Positions 1 to 9,274 of a stretch of 64,000 nt of DNA are shown in pieces (position 1 is the stretch's first letter; each line of letters begins with the position of its first letter). Origin of the DNA: Pseudonocardia alni. Its GTDB lineage: Bacteria > Actinomycetota > Actinomycetes > Mycobacteriales > Pseudonocardiaceae. The stretch spans positions 3,534,001-3,598,000 of the forward strand of contig NZ_PHUJ01000003.1 in the NCBI RefSeq assembly GCF_002813375.1, in the 5' to 3' direction. The notes beneath the pieces are model-generated. The model was not told the DNA's origin, made no database searches, and saw only the letters and a list, made by a program, of their open reading frames with translations. The translations under genes and the position numbers were made by a program.

Positions 1-2
1 GT

Positions 3-476
3 GTCGTCGGCACGGCCATCACCGCCGACCTCGGCGCCCGCCGCATCCGCGACGAGATCGACGCCATGGAGGTCCTCGGCGTCGACCCGATCCGGACGCT
101 GGTGCTGCCGCGGGTGCTGGCCTGCACGATCATGACCGCCGTCCTGGACATCCTGGCGCTGGTCGTCGGCCTGGTCAGCGGCTACGTCGCGGCCGGCCCG
201 ATCTTCGACGCCAGCTACGCCGGCTACTACGGCTCCCTCTTCGACCTGCTCAACACGGTCGACCTCTGGGGCAGCGTCGCGAAGTGCGCCCTCTACGGCC
301 TGATCATCGGTGTCGTCTGCTGCTACATCGGTCTCAACGCCAAGGGCGGACCGATCGGCGTGGGCAAGGCGGTCAACCAGGCGGTCGTCATCTCGTTCGC
401 CGGCGTCTGGGTCATCAACTTCGTGTTCACGCTGACCATGCTCGGCCTGAACCCGCAGATGAGCGTCTACAAGTAG
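3..476 (+). CDS. MlaE/YrbE-type ABC permease, first of pair (5' truncated)
   Basis: Integral membrane permease subunit of a Mce lipid importer. The reading frame is open from base 3, so the gene starts upstream of the window and only about 157 C-terminal residues are seen. The family loop with DEIDAMEVLGVDPI lies at the start, followed by several hydrophobic segments and the conserved tail GLNAKGGPIGVGKAVNQAVV, typical of MlaE/YrbE proteins. The second permease follows after 12 bases with a GGAGG ribosome site, so both are cotranscribed. By family knowledge the pair forms the inner-membrane channel for substrate passed by the Mce proteins. The product class is secure; the substrate is unknown. 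Confidence 0.93.
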   Translation, partial: VVGTAITADLGARRIRDEIDAMEVLGVDPIRTLVLPRVLACTIMTAVLDILALVVGLVSGYVAAGPIFDASYAGYYGSLFDLLNTVDLWGSVAKCALYGLIIGVVCCYIGLNAKGGPIGVGKAVNQAVVISFAGVWVINFVFTLTMLGLNPQMSVYK

Positions 477-488
477 GGAGGAGGGGAC

Positions 489-1370
489 ATGACACAGCTC
501 GACGACCGTGGCTCCGGCCGCGGACCCGAGGAGCCCGAGCTCCGGGCACCCGAGAAGCAGGGCGTGGACGTCAGCTTCTCCTCCATCACGGGAAAGCTGA
601 AGACCGGCCTGAACGAGGCCGGTGACATCGGCCGGTTCACCGCCGACGTCGTCCGGGACTTCCCGGACATGTTCCGCCGCTACGTGCCCGAGGTGTTCCG
701 CCAGGCGGGCATTCTGATCTTCAGCTCCGCGCTGATCATCTGGTTCATGATGTTCATCATGGGCGGGCAGTGCGGCCTGGAGGCCAGCTACACGCTCAAG
801 CAGATCGGCGCCCCGCTGTACTCCGCGGTGTTCGACGCCTACTGCGGACTGCGCGAGCTGTCGCCGTACATGTGGGGCTGGATCCTCGCGGCCAAGGTCG
901 GCTGCGGCTACGTCGCCGAGATCGGTTCCATGCGGATCTCCGACGAGATCGACGCCATGGAGGTCATGGGCATCAAGTCCAAGTCCTTCCTGGTCGGGAC
1001 CCGGATCGCGGCCACCGTGATCGCCGTGCCGTTCATGTACTTCGTCGGTCTGGCCATCCTCTACCTGGCCATGTACCTGGTCACGGTGGTGAACCTGGGC
1101 GGCGTCTCACCCGGCGGGTTCCTGTACCTGTTCTGGCTCTACCAGAGCCCCTACGACATGATCGCCGCCCTCACCAAGGTCATGGTCGAGTCCATCGTGA
1201 TCGTCGGGGTGGGCCTCTACTACGGCTACAACGCCACCGGTGGCCCGGTCGGCGTGGGCCGCGCCACCGCCAAGTCGATGATCATCAACCTGGTGCTGAT
1301 CTCCGCGATCGGCGCGATCGGCACCCTGGCCTTCTGGGGGCTCGACACGAACTCCCCGATCGCCAACTGA
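489..1370 (+). CDS. MlaE/YrbE-type ABC permease, second of pair
   Basis: Second permease of the Mce importer, 293 residues. A hydrophilic N-terminal extension of about 70 residues precedes a hydrophobic segment (about 74-92), and further membrane segments follow. The family loop DEIDAMEVMGIKS is at about residues 151-163, and the conserved end YYGYNATGGPVGVGRA is present. An ATG start with GGAGGAGGGG upstream supports this start. It follows the first permease by 12 bases. A 320-base gap with a hairpin separates it from the ATPase gene, so downstream expression may be partly uncoupled. It probably pairs with the first permease as a heterodimer. Confidence 0.95.
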   Translation: MTQLDDRGSGRGPEEPELRAPEKQGVDVSFSSITGKLKTGLNEAGDIGRFTADVVRDFPDMFRRYVPEVFRQAGILIFSSALIIWFMMFIMGGQCGLEASYTLKQIGAPLYSAVFDAYCGLRELSPYMWGWILAAKVGCGYVAEIGSMRISDEIDAMEVMGIKSKSFLVGTRIAATVIAVPFMYFVGLAILYLAMYLVTVVNLGGVSPGGFLYLFWLYQSPYDMIAALTKVMVESIVIVGVGLYYGYNATGGPVGVGRATAKSMIINLVLISAIGAIGTLAFWGLDTNSPIAN

Positions 1371-1690
1371 GTCCCTCCGGGGCCCGCGCCGCCACATCCC
1401 CTGCGGCCGGGCCCCGGAGTCCCGCACTCCGACGACATCCCCGCCCCCGACGAAGACCCCCCCACCACGGCCCGGCCCTCCCCAGCCGGCCACGGACCGG
1501 ACGTCGCTCCCCCGCCCGGTCCATCGCACCGCGCCCGCTCCCCGGATCGCAGTGCTCGTTCCCCGTACCACCGCAGGACGCGTACGCCGCGTCCACGGTC
1601 CCCGGAAGCCTCCGGGGACCGCTCCCGCAGCACGTGATCCGCGTGCCGGCTCCCCCGCGCCGGCACGCGCCAGGTCGTCCAGGAGGATCA
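1371..1690 (+). other. 320-base intergenic stretch with hairpin inside the mce operon
   Basis: No convincing gene is seen here. Bases 1375-1386 (CTCCGGGGCCCG) and 1408-1419 are perfect inverted repeats with a 21-base loop, just after the second permease stop. This could be a terminator or an attenuator that lowers expression of the ATPase and Mce genes relative to the permeases. A clean AGGAGG ribosome site at 1681-1686 serves the next gene. A promoter for the ATPase gene may lie here, but I cannot point to a convincing one. Confidence 0.5.
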
Positions 1691-2593
1691 GTGACCTCGC
1701 CGAACCAGCCGCGGCACACGCCATCGGGCTCCGAGTACCCCACCCAGCAGATTCCACCCGTCCACGACGGGGGGACCCAGGCCACGGCCACCCGTGGCCC
1801 CGGCTGGTCGACCGAGACCCGGGAGTTCCGGTACGGGACAGACCCGATCCTGCAGGTCGAGGGGCTCGCCAAGTCGTTCGGCAGCACCCAGATCCTGAAG
1901 AACATCAACTTCAACTTCCAGCACGACGCCATCACCACCGTGCTGGGCCCGTCCGGTACCGGTAAGTCGGTGCTGATCAAGCACCTGGTCGGCCTGCTCG
2001 CCCCGGACCGCGGCGCGGTCTACGTGGGCGGCGTCGACATCTGGTCGATGAGCGAGAACGAGCGCTACGACATGCGGACCCGGTTCGGGGTCTGCTGGCA
2101 GGACGGTGCGCTGTTCGGCTCGATGAACCTCTACGACAACGTCGCCTTCCCGCTCCGCAAGCACACGCGGATGTCGGAGAAGGAGGTCGAGAAGACGGTC
2201 ATGACCGCGCTCGACGAGGTCGGTCTGGCCAAGGCGGCGCACAAGGCGCCGAACGAGGTGTCCGGTGGCATGAAGAAGCGCGCCGGCTTCGCCCGCGCGC
2301 TGGTGATGAACCCCGACATCGTGCTGTTCGACGAGCCGGACTCCGGTCTCGACCCGGTCCGTACCTCGCTGCTCTGCGACATCATCATGGACGTCCACAA
2401 CCAGCACGGTGGGACGTACCTGCTGGTCACGCACGACATCAAGACCGCCCGCAAGGTCAGCGACTACGTCGGACTGATCTGGAAGGGCGAGGTCGTCCAC
2501 TACGGACCGGCGCACGAGGCGTTCGAGCACCAGGACCCGTTCGTCAAGCAGTTCCTCGCGGGGCAGTCCGCCGGACCCCTCGGGATGGACTGA
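1691..2593 (+). CDS. MlaF/MceG-type ABC ATPase of the Mce importer
   Basis: Cytoplasmic ATPase that powers the Mce importer, 300 residues from a GTG start with AGGAGG five bases upstream. All catalytic motifs are intact: Walker A GPSGTGKS near residue 86, a Q-loop glutamine in CWQDGALFGS, the signature VSGGMKKR near 190, Walker B IVLFDEPDSGLDP near 212 and the H-loop histidine in LVTHD near 245. The reading frame is open well upstream, but the sequence before 1691 does not look like family sequence. In mycobacteria this subunit (MceG/Mkl) is encoded away from mce loci; here it sits between permeases and Mce proteins. The first Mce gene starts one base after its stop. Confidence 0.95.
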   Translation: MTSPNQPRHTPSGSEYPTQQIPPVHDGGTQATATRGPGWSTETREFRYGTDPILQVEGLAKSFGSTQILKNINFNFQHDAITTVLGPSGTGKSVLIKHLVGLLAPDRGAVYVGGVDIWSMSENERYDMRTRFGVCWQDGALFGSMNLYDNVAFPLRKHTRMSEKEVEKTVMTALDEVGLAKAAHKAPNEVSGGMKKRAGFARALVMNPDIVLFDEPDSGLDPVRTSLLCDIIMDVHNQHGGTYLLVTHDIKTARKVSDYVGLIWKGEVVHYGPAHEAFEHQDPFVKQFLAGQSAGPLGMD

Positions 2594-2594
2594 G

Positions 2595-3881
2595 ATGAGC
2601 GGACTCCTGGGCAAGCTCGCCGCCGGGATGGTGGCGCTGCTCGTGGTGGGGGGTGTGTTCGTCGCCGTCGGCGGCACGCAGCCCTACACGGTCAGCGCCG
2701 TCCTGCCGGCAGGCAACCCGAACCTCATCCCCGGTGCGCCGATCTACATCGACGGCTTCCAGGCCGGGGAGATCTCCTCCGTCCGGCCCGAGGAGGGCCA
2801 CGCGGTCGTCGAGTTCACCGTCGACGACGGCCTCGCCCCGCTGCACGCCGGCGCGTTCGTCCACGTCCAGTGGAAGGCCGTCGTCGGTGAGCGCCTGCTG
2901 TTCGTGCAGGACGGTCCCAAGGACTACGCCGAGATCCCCAGCGGCGGCATGGTGCAGGGCGACTTCCCGAAGCCGACCGAGGTCGCCGACGTGCTCGCCG
3001 CCCTCGACGAGCCCACCCGGGCGCGCCTGACCGGCCTGGTCGGGACCCTGCAGAACACCGTCACCGGGCACGAGCAGGACCTCAACGCCACCGTGAACAC
3101 CGCCGGACCCGCGCTCGCCGCGGTCGGCAACGTGCTGCGCGGCATCGGCACCGACGGTCCCGCGATCTCCAAGCTGGTCACGGACCTGAACGGCACCGTC
3201 GACACCCTGGCCCGGCGCCAGCAGGACCTCGGCGCCGTCGTCGACGAGCTGGGCACCAGCGCCCGCGCGACGGCCGCCCAGCGCGAGCAGCTGCGCGCCG
3301 CGCTGGCCAAGCTGCCCCCGACGTTGCGCACCGCGCAGGGCACGCTGAACAAGGTCCCCGGCGTCACCGACGAGGCACTGCCACTGCTGGAGGACCTGCG
3401 CCCGGCGACGGAGAAGCTGCCCGGCGTGTCCGCGCAGCTCGCCCCGCTGCTGCAGGACCTGCGGCCGCTGGTCGCCGACCTCAAGCCCACCCTCGAGGCG
3501 GCGTCGGCGCTGCTCGACCGCACCCCCGGCCTGCTCGACTCCTCGAACCGCGCGCTGCCGGGCCTCGCCGAGACCGCGGGCGGCTACGCGCCGGTGCTCG
3601 AGGCGCTGCGCCCCTACACCCCCGAGGTCGTCGGGTTCCTCTCCACGTGGGGCTCCGCCGCCCAGAACTTCGACTCGAACGGCCGTTACATGCGGATCTT
3701 CGCGCAGGCCGGCCCCGCCACGCCGGTCATCTACCCGCCGGGCGTCACGCCGCCGGGGATCGTCCCCAACCCGAACCCGGCCCCCGGCTCGGCCGACGAG
3801 ACCTCCGGCAACGGCGAGCAGAACCCGGGCGCGCCGCTCCTGCCGCAGCTCGGTGACGCCAGCGGGGAGGGTCCGCGATGA
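2595..3881 (+). CDS. Mce family substrate-binding protein, position 1 (MceA-like)
   Basis: Membrane-anchored lipid-binding subunit of the Mce complex, 428 residues. One N-terminal hydrophobic helix (about 8-26) is followed by the MlaD/Mce domain at about 35-115 (IPGAPIYIDGFQAGEISSV). A long helical region with repeated Leu-Pro-Gly and Leu-Pro-Leu-Leu spaced motifs leads to a Pro/Gly-rich tail of about 50 residues. In the family, six such proteins assemble a tube carrying hydrophobic substrate across the envelope. It starts one base after the ATPase stop and overlaps the next gene by four bases. The MceA label rests on position only. Confidence 0.93.
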   Translation: MSGLLGKLAAGMVALLVVGGVFVAVGGTQPYTVSAVLPAGNPNLIPGAPIYIDGFQAGEISSVRPEEGHAVVEFTVDDGLAPLHAGAFVHVQWKAVVGERLLFVQDGPKDYAEIPSGGMVQGDFPKPTEVADVLAALDEPTRARLTGLVGTLQNTVTGHEQDLNATVNTAGPALAAVGNVLRGIGTDGPAISKLVTDLNGTVDTLARRQQDLGAVVDELGTSARATAAQREQLRAALAKLPPTLRTAQGTLNKVPGVTDEALPLLEDLRPATEKLPGVSAQLAPLLQDLRPLVADLKPTLEAASALLDRTPGLLDSSNRALPGLAETAGGYAPVLEALRPYTPEVVGFLSTWGSAAQNFDSNGRYMRIFAQAGPATPVIYPPGVTPPGIVPNPNPAPGSADETSGNGEQNPGAPLLPQLGDASGEGPR

Positions 3882-5272
3882 GCTCGACCCTGGGCTTCTC
3901 CCGCTGGCGGATCCTCGCCGTCGGCCTCGTCGCGCTCCTCGCGGGCACCGGCGCCGCGGCCGGCATCTCGAACGCCGAGTCCGGCCGGATCGTGATCGCG
4001 GAGTTCACCGACGTCAGCCCGATCCTCGCCGGCCAGCAGGTCAAGATCAACGGTGTCACGGTCGGCGAGGTGGGCCAGCTGCAGTTCGACCCGCAGCGCA
4101 AGGTCGCCGAGGTCCCGCTCCGCGTCGACGCGCGTGCCCTGCCGATCCACTCCGACGCGAAGGTGACCGTCGCCCCGGTCTCGCTGCTCGGTGAGCGCTT
4201 CCTCAACCTGAACACCGGCACCCCGGGCTCGCCCGAGCTGCCGATGAACACGCCGATCGGTGTCGAGCGGACCGGCCAGGAGGCCGACCTGCAGAACATC
4301 CTCGACACCCTCGACGACCCGACGGCCGGCGCGTTGGCCGCGCTGGTCACCACGCTCGGCCAGGGCACGCAGAACAACGGTGAGAACATCCAGAAGACCC
4401 TCGCCGCGCTCGCCCCGGCCATGAAGGACACCAACCAGCTCGTCGGTGTCCTGTCCGACCAGAACGAGCTGCTCGGCCGGGTCATCGACCAGGTCGAGCC
4501 GGTCACCGGCGCACTCGCCGTCGACCAGGGCAGACGGCTCGACGGCCTGGTCGCCTCGACCACGTCGCTGCTCGACACCACCTCCGCCCGCGACGCGCAG
4601 CTGCGCGGCACCCTGCAGGAGCTCCCCAGCACCCTGGCCGCGGCCCGCGCCACCCTCGGCGAGCTCGCCGGCACGGCGCAGTCCACCGCGGTCACCCTGG
4701 GCAACCTGCGGCCGACCACCGACAACCTGGTGGACATCAGTCGCGAGCTGCAGCGCTTCGCCGACTCGGCGGACCCGGCGCTGGCCTCGGCCGACCCGGT
4801 CCTGGACCGGGCGAGCGAGCTGCTCGACCAGGCGCAGCCGGTCGCCGCGGAGCTCCGGGCCGCGGGCCCGGACCTGCAGCGCACCGTCACCGGCGCCGAG
4901 CCGATCGTGCGCGACCTCAACGGCAACCTCGGCAACGTCCTCGGCTTCATCCGGAACTGGGCGCTGACCACCAACGAGAAGGACGGGCTGTCCCACTACT
5001 TCCGGGCCAGCTACGTGCTCAACGGCGACCCGGTCACCGGCTTCGCGCCGGGCGGTCTGCCGGACGCGGCCCCCGCGCCCGCGCCCGACGCCACCCCCAA
5101 CGAGCAGGTGAACCAGCCCGCCCCGTCCCAGCCGGGACCGGGGACCGCGGCCCAGCCGGGCCAGGACTCCAACACCCTGCTGCAGAGCCAGCCCACCCCC
5201 GAGAGCAGCGCCACCGGGCTCAGCCCCGAGCAGGAGCAGGGCGCGCTCGGAACACTGCTGGGAGGCCAGTGA
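3878..5272 (+). CDS. Mce family substrate-binding protein, position 2
   Basis: Second Mce protein, 464 residues. It has an N-terminal membrane helix near residues 10-30, an MlaD/Mce domain near 38-120 (ILAGQQVKINGVTVGEV and LLGERFLNLNTG), a long helical region, and a low-complexity Pro/Gln/Ala tail from about residue 390. The start codon overlaps the previous stop as ATGA, consistent with translational coupling. It is part of the six-subunit envelope tube inferred for the operon. Assignment to the family is firm; the subfamily letter is not tested. Confidence 0.93.
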   Translation: MSSTLGFSRWRILAVGLVALLAGTGAAAGISNAESGRIVIAEFTDVSPILAGQQVKINGVTVGEVGQLQFDPQRKVAEVPLRVDARALPIHSDAKVTVAPVSLLGERFLNLNTGTPGSPELPMNTPIGVERTGQEADLQNILDTLDDPTAGALAALVTTLGQGTQNNGENIQKTLAALAPAMKDTNQLVGVLSDQNELLGRVIDQVEPVTGALAVDQGRRLDGLVASTTSLLDTTSARDAQLRGTLQELPSTLAAARATLGELAGTAQSTAVTLGNLRPTTDNLVDISRELQRFADSADPALASADPVLDRASELLDQAQPVAAELRAAGPDLQRTVTGAEPIVRDLNGNLGNVLGFIRNWALTTNEKDGLSHYFRASYVLNGDPVTGFAPGGLPDAAPAPAPDATPNEQVNQPAPSQPGPGTAAQPGQDSNTLLQSQPTPESSATGLSPEQEQGALGTLLGGQ

Positions 5273-6633
5273 TGGCGAGTGCCAAGCCCAAGCGCGGCGC
5301 GCGCTTCCGGTCCGGCCTGATCGGCCTGCTGATGTTCGTCGCGGCCGGCTTCTTCCTCTACGTCGCGCTGACCGCCCAGAAGGGTCTCCCCTTCGCCCAG
5401 CACGAGTTCCGCACCGCGGCCGTGTCGGACACCGGTGACCTCGCCGTCGGCAACGACGTCCGGGTCGGCCAGGTCCGGGTCGGGCGCGTCGACGACATCA
5501 CCCTCGCCGACGGCGTCCCGCAGGTCCGGATGCAGCTCGACGACGCCGCCACGCAGGTCTTCAAGGACGGCTCGGCCACGGTGACCGGCCGGTCCGGTCT
5601 CGGGCAGCAGTACCTGGACCTCGACATCGGCAGCGAGCCGGCCGGCGTCCTCGGTGAGGACGAGGTCCTGGCGGTGCAGCGCTCCCGCAGCGCCGTGCAG
5701 CTGCTCGACCTGGCCAAGGTCTTCGACCCGGCCACCCAGGACGCCTCGCGCTCCGCGCTGCAGGAGCTCGGCAACGGCGCCGCCGGACACGGCCAGGACC
5801 TGCAGGACGTGGCGAAGGCCGGTCCGCAGATCCTGCCCTCGCTCGGCACGACCGCCCGGTCGCTGTCGGTCGACGGCGGTCGCGACCTGACCTCGATGCT
5901 CCAGTCCCTGGAGAGCCTGTCCTCGCGCTTCGCCGGCCGGGAGCAGGAGATCTCCTCCCTGGTCGGGCAGCTCGACACCACGCTGGCGGCGATCAACGCG
6001 GACAAGGGGAAGGCGCTCGCCGACACCCTGGACATCGCCCCCGAGGCGCTGCCCGCCGCCCGCCGGGCCCTGGAGGACCTGCAGCAGCCGCTCGCGTCGA
6101 CGAACTCGGCGATGACGCAGCTGCAGCCGGGCGCCCGCTCGCTCGGCGACTCCACCCCGGACCTGCGGGGCGTGCTGGTCGAGGCCCCGACGCCGCTGGA
6201 CAAGCTGCCCGGCGTCTCGGACTCGGCCGAGCCCGCGCTCGGCTCCCTGACCCCCGCCGTCGCCGACGCGCGCCCCGTCGCGCCGAAGGTGACCCAGGGC
6301 GTCGGGTTCGCGAACACCCCGCTGCAGGTCCTGGCGCCCTACTCGCCGGAGATCGCGCAGTGGTTCACCCACGCCAGCTTCGCGCTGTCCGACGGCGACG
6401 CCGCCGGCCACCACCTGCGGTTCACGCTGATGGTCCGGCCGGAGTCCTTCGCCGGTGCGGCGGGCCTGCCCGACCCGACCCGGGCGAGCGACCCCTACCC
6501 GGCCCCCGGCCAGGCGCCGAACGACGCCTCGCTGGGCCTGCTGCCCGCCCCGGGCCCGTCCAACCGGACCCCGGAGGAGCAGCCCGGTCAGGGCGACAGC
6601 GCCGCCGGTGGCGGCCTTCTCGGAGGTAACTGA
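5272..6633 (+). CDS. Mce family substrate-binding protein, position 3
   Basis: Third Mce protein, 453 residues from the ATG at 5272, which overlaps the previous TGA by one base and has GGAGG seven bases upstream; a GTG at 5269 is an alternative. A basic N-terminus and membrane helix (about 15-37) precede the Mce domain (VGNDVRVGQVRVGRV, then SGLGQQYLDLD near 105-115). A long helical region and a Gly/Pro-rich tail ending in a Gly-rich LLGGN motif follow. Similar tails are seen on several Mce proteins of this operon and may contact cell-wall components; that role is inference. Confidence 0.92.
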   Translation: MASAKPKRGARFRSGLIGLLMFVAAGFFLYVALTAQKGLPFAQHEFRTAAVSDTGDLAVGNDVRVGQVRVGRVDDITLADGVPQVRMQLDDAATQVFKDGSATVTGRSGLGQQYLDLDIGSEPAGVLGEDEVLAVQRSRSAVQLLDLAKVFDPATQDASRSALQELGNGAAGHGQDLQDVAKAGPQILPSLGTTARSLSVDGGRDLTSMLQSLESLSSRFAGREQEISSLVGQLDTTLAAINADKGKALADTLDIAPEALPAARRALEDLQQPLASTNSAMTQLQPGARSLGDSTPDLRGVLVEAPTPLDKLPGVSDSAEPALGSLTPAVADARPVAPKVTQGVGFANTPLQVLAPYSPEIAQWFTHASFALSDGDAAGHHLRFTLMVRPESFAGAAGLPDPTRASDPYPAPGQAPNDASLGLLPAPGPSNRTPEEQPGQGDSAAGGGLLGGN

Positions 6634-7964
6634 TGACCGCCCCCGCCTCGACGCCGCGGCTGCGGCGCCGCCTCCCGCTGTGGGTGGCCGCGCTCGCCGT
6701 CATCGGCCTGATGCTGGTGTCACTGGCCCTGGGTCTGTACAAGCCCCAGGTGAAGACGCTGATGGCGAAGCTGACCGGCTCGCCGACCCGCACCATGCAC
6801 TTCTCCGCGAACCAGTTCCTGTTCGAGGACGCGTCGAAGGCGAAGGTGGCGGGCGTCGACTCCGGCGTCGTCTCCTCGGTCGACCCGGCCCCCGACGGCG
6901 GTGCGATCGTGACCGTCGTCGTCGACCCGGAGGTCGTCGAGGCCGTCGGCGACCAGCCGTCGGCGCGGCTGCGGCCCACGACCCTGCTGTCCGGCCTGTT
7001 CTACATCGACATCGTCCCGGGCGGTGACCGCTCCGCGGAGTGGACCGAGCAGATCCCGGTGGACCGCACCCGGCTGCCCACCGAGCTCGACGACGTCGCC
7101 GAGCGGCTGCAGCCCGACGCGCTCGAGGGCGCGACGACCGCGATCACCCAGTTCGACGAGACCCTCGGCAACGCCGGCGGCAACGAGGCGCTGCACGAGC
7201 TCCTCGCCGCCGCGCCGGGGACCCTCGGCCCGGGTGCCGGGGTCATCGAGTCCCTGCGCGGCACCCAGCCGGAGAAGGACCTGACCGACGTCGTGCGGGG
7301 CCTGCAGCGGACCACCGGGGCGCTCAACCGCGAGCCCGGCCAGCTGGACGGCATCGCCGCGAACCTGCAGGACACCACGCAGGTCATGGCGGAGACCTCC
7401 GGCCCGGTCGCGGACGCGATCAACCGGCTGCCCGGGGTGCTCGACACCACCGACGCCGGCCTGAAGCGGCTGAACGTCTCGCTGGACAAGCTGCGCGACA
7501 CCGCGGGCCCGGCCCGGCCGGCGGTCCAGGAGCTCGACGGGTTCCTCGGCCGCGCCGAGCCGGTGCTGGCCGACGCCCGTCCGCTGGTGTCCGACCTGCG
7601 CGCCGCGCTGGTCGACACCCGGCCGCTGGTCGAGGGCCTGATCCCGGCCAGCGAGGGCGCCACCCGGGTCCTCGACGACCTGCCCGCTCCGCTGGAGCGG
7701 CTCAACGGTCCGGTCCTGGACTCGCTGAACACCCCGTTCGTCGGGGAGGGCCCCTACTCCGCGGTCGACAGCCGCGGTGTCCCGCTCAAGGACGAGGTCG
7801 GCCACATGTTCTCGAACCTGAACAAGACCGGCGCCTACGTCGACCCCAACGGGCACGCGGTGTCCTTCCACCCCGGACCCGGGCTCGGCACCGTGCCCGG
7901 CCTGGGCTCGGTGAGCCTGGAGAACATGTTCCAGCAGATCTTCCACGGGACGGGTGGTCGATGA
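6633..7964 (+). CDS. Mce family substrate-binding protein, position 4
   Basis: Fourth Mce protein, 443 residues, starting with an ATG that overlaps the previous stop by one base. The membrane helix is at about residues 14-34 and the MlaD/Mce domain follows (DASKAKVAGVDSGVVSSV, TTLLSGLFYIDIVPGG). The helical region carries repeated predicted turns, and the C-terminus is less Pro-rich than in its neighbours, with a Phe/Gly-rich end. It overlaps the next gene by four bases (ATGA). Its role as one ring of the Mce tube is from family knowledge. Confidence 0.92.
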   Translation: MTAPASTPRLRRRLPLWVAALAVIGLMLVSLALGLYKPQVKTLMAKLTGSPTRTMHFSANQFLFEDASKAKVAGVDSGVVSSVDPAPDGGAIVTVVVDPEVVEAVGDQPSARLRPTTLLSGLFYIDIVPGGDRSAEWTEQIPVDRTRLPTELDDVAERLQPDALEGATTAITQFDETLGNAGGNEALHELLAAAPGTLGPGAGVIESLRGTQPEKDLTDVVRGLQRTTGALNREPGQLDGIAANLQDTTQVMAETSGPVADAINRLPGVLDTTDAGLKRLNVSLDKLRDTAGPARPAVQELDGFLGRAEPVLADARPLVSDLRAALVDTRPLVEGLIPASEGATRVLDDLPAPLERLNGPVLDSLNTPFVGEGPYSAVDSRGVPLKDEVGHMFSNLNKTGAYVDPNGHAVSFHPGPGLGTVPGLGSVSLENMFQQIFHGTGGR

Positions 7965-9259
7965 TGACGGCAACTCCCACGCCCCAGCAGGACGCACCGC
8001 GGGGCCTCGGTACCCGGGTGCGCTCGGCCGTGGACCGGGTCCGCAACGAGCCGGGCCTGGGCCGCAACGTCATCGCGCTCGCCGTGGTGATGGTGCTCGG
8101 CCTGGTCTGCGGGGGCTACATCCTGTCCCAGCAGCGGTTCGTCACGCCGTGGGCGAACGAGACGATGCTCTATGCGACCTTCTCCGAGACCCCGGCGCTC
8201 GCCCCGGGCCGCGGCCAGGAGGTCCGGATGTCCGGCGTCCCGGTCGGTGACATCCGCTCCTCGGAGCTGACCCCAGAGGGCACCGGCCGGGTGCTCCTGG
8301 CGATCGACCGCAACGACTACGACGGCCCCGTCTACGACAACGCCACCGTGGTCCTGCGGCCGAAGAGCCCGCTCAACGAGATGTACATCGAGATGGACCC
8401 GGGCACCCCTGCCGGCCGGGTCCTCGACGACTACGGCGTGCTCCCCGTCGCCAACGCGAAGCCGCCGGTGCAGATCGACGCGGCCCTGGCCCACCTGGAC
8501 CAGAACGCGCTGGCCGCGGTGCAGTCGCTGCTGGAGGCCTCCGACGTGGCGCTGGCGACGGCGCCGCAGGACCTCCCGCAGGGCGTGCGCGCCACGACCG
8601 AGGTGGTCAACCGGCTCAAGCCGGTCGTCGACCAGCTCGACCTGCGGCGCGAGAACCTCGCCCGGCTGGTCACCTCGATCGGGCAGCTGTCGACGGCCGT
8701 CGGCGGCGACGAGAAGCGGCTCACCACCCTGGCGAACTCGCTGTCGACCACGCTGAGGACGGTGTCCGCGCAGAGCCAGGCCCTGCGGGACTCGCTGAAC
8801 CAGCTGCCCGGCGTCGTCGACAACCTGGGCGCGGCCACCGGCAACGTCCAGCAGCTGTCCGACCAGCTCGACCCGACCCTGGACAACGTCCTGGCCGCCT
8901 CGGAGCAGCTGCCCGACGCCCTGGACCGGCTGACCGACACCGTCGACACGCTCGACACCACCGTCGACAAGGCCCGCCCGGTCGCGCAGAAGCTCAAGCC
9001 GGTCGCGGCGGACCTGCGTCCGTTCGTGAACGACCTGAACGGCACGCTGCCCGCGCTGGAGGAGATCTCCGGCCGGCTCGACCCGGTCACCGCGGGCCTG
9101 GAGCAGTACCTGCCGGACCTGAACGCCTTCGTCTACCAGACGTCGTCGGTCACCAGCCTGCGCGATGCCAACGGCGGCATCCTCCGCGGTCTGCTCCAGT
9201 TCGGCCCGACCACCATCCCGGCGCCCGGCGCCGACGAGCTCACCCAGACGCCCCGGTAA
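7961..9259 (+). CDS. Mce family substrate-binding protein, position 5
   Basis: Fifth Mce protein, 432 residues from the ATG at 7961, which overlaps the preceding TGA by four bases; a second ATG follows at 7964. A hydrophilic N-terminus of about 35 residues precedes the membrane helix (ALAVVMVLGLVCGGYIL). The Mce domain follows (PGRGQEVRMSGVPVGDI). The fifth protein of mycobacterial mce operons is often a lipoprotein. Here the only Cys near the N-terminus sits inside the helix with Val at -1, so a proper lipobox is not evident. Confidence 0.92.
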   Translation: MMTATPTPQQDAPRGLGTRVRSAVDRVRNEPGLGRNVIALAVVMVLGLVCGGYILSQQRFVTPWANETMLYATFSETPALAPGRGQEVRMSGVPVGDIRSSELTPEGTGRVLLAIDRNDYDGPVYDNATVVLRPKSPLNEMYIEMDPGTPAGRVLDDYGVLPVANAKPPVQIDAALAHLDQNALAAVQSLLEASDVALATAPQDLPQGVRATTEVVNRLKPVVDQLDLRRENLARLVTSIGQLSTAVGGDEKRLTTLANSLSTTLRTVSAQSQALRDSLNQLPGVVDNLGAATGNVQQLSDQLDPTLDNVLAASEQLPDALDRLTDTVDTLDTTVDKARPVAQKLKPVAADLRPFVNDLNGTLPALEEISGRLDPVTAGLEQYLPDLNAFVYQTSSVTSLRDANGGILRGLLQFGPTTIPAPGADELTQTPR

Positions 9260-9274
9260 GGAGGTGACCCCCGG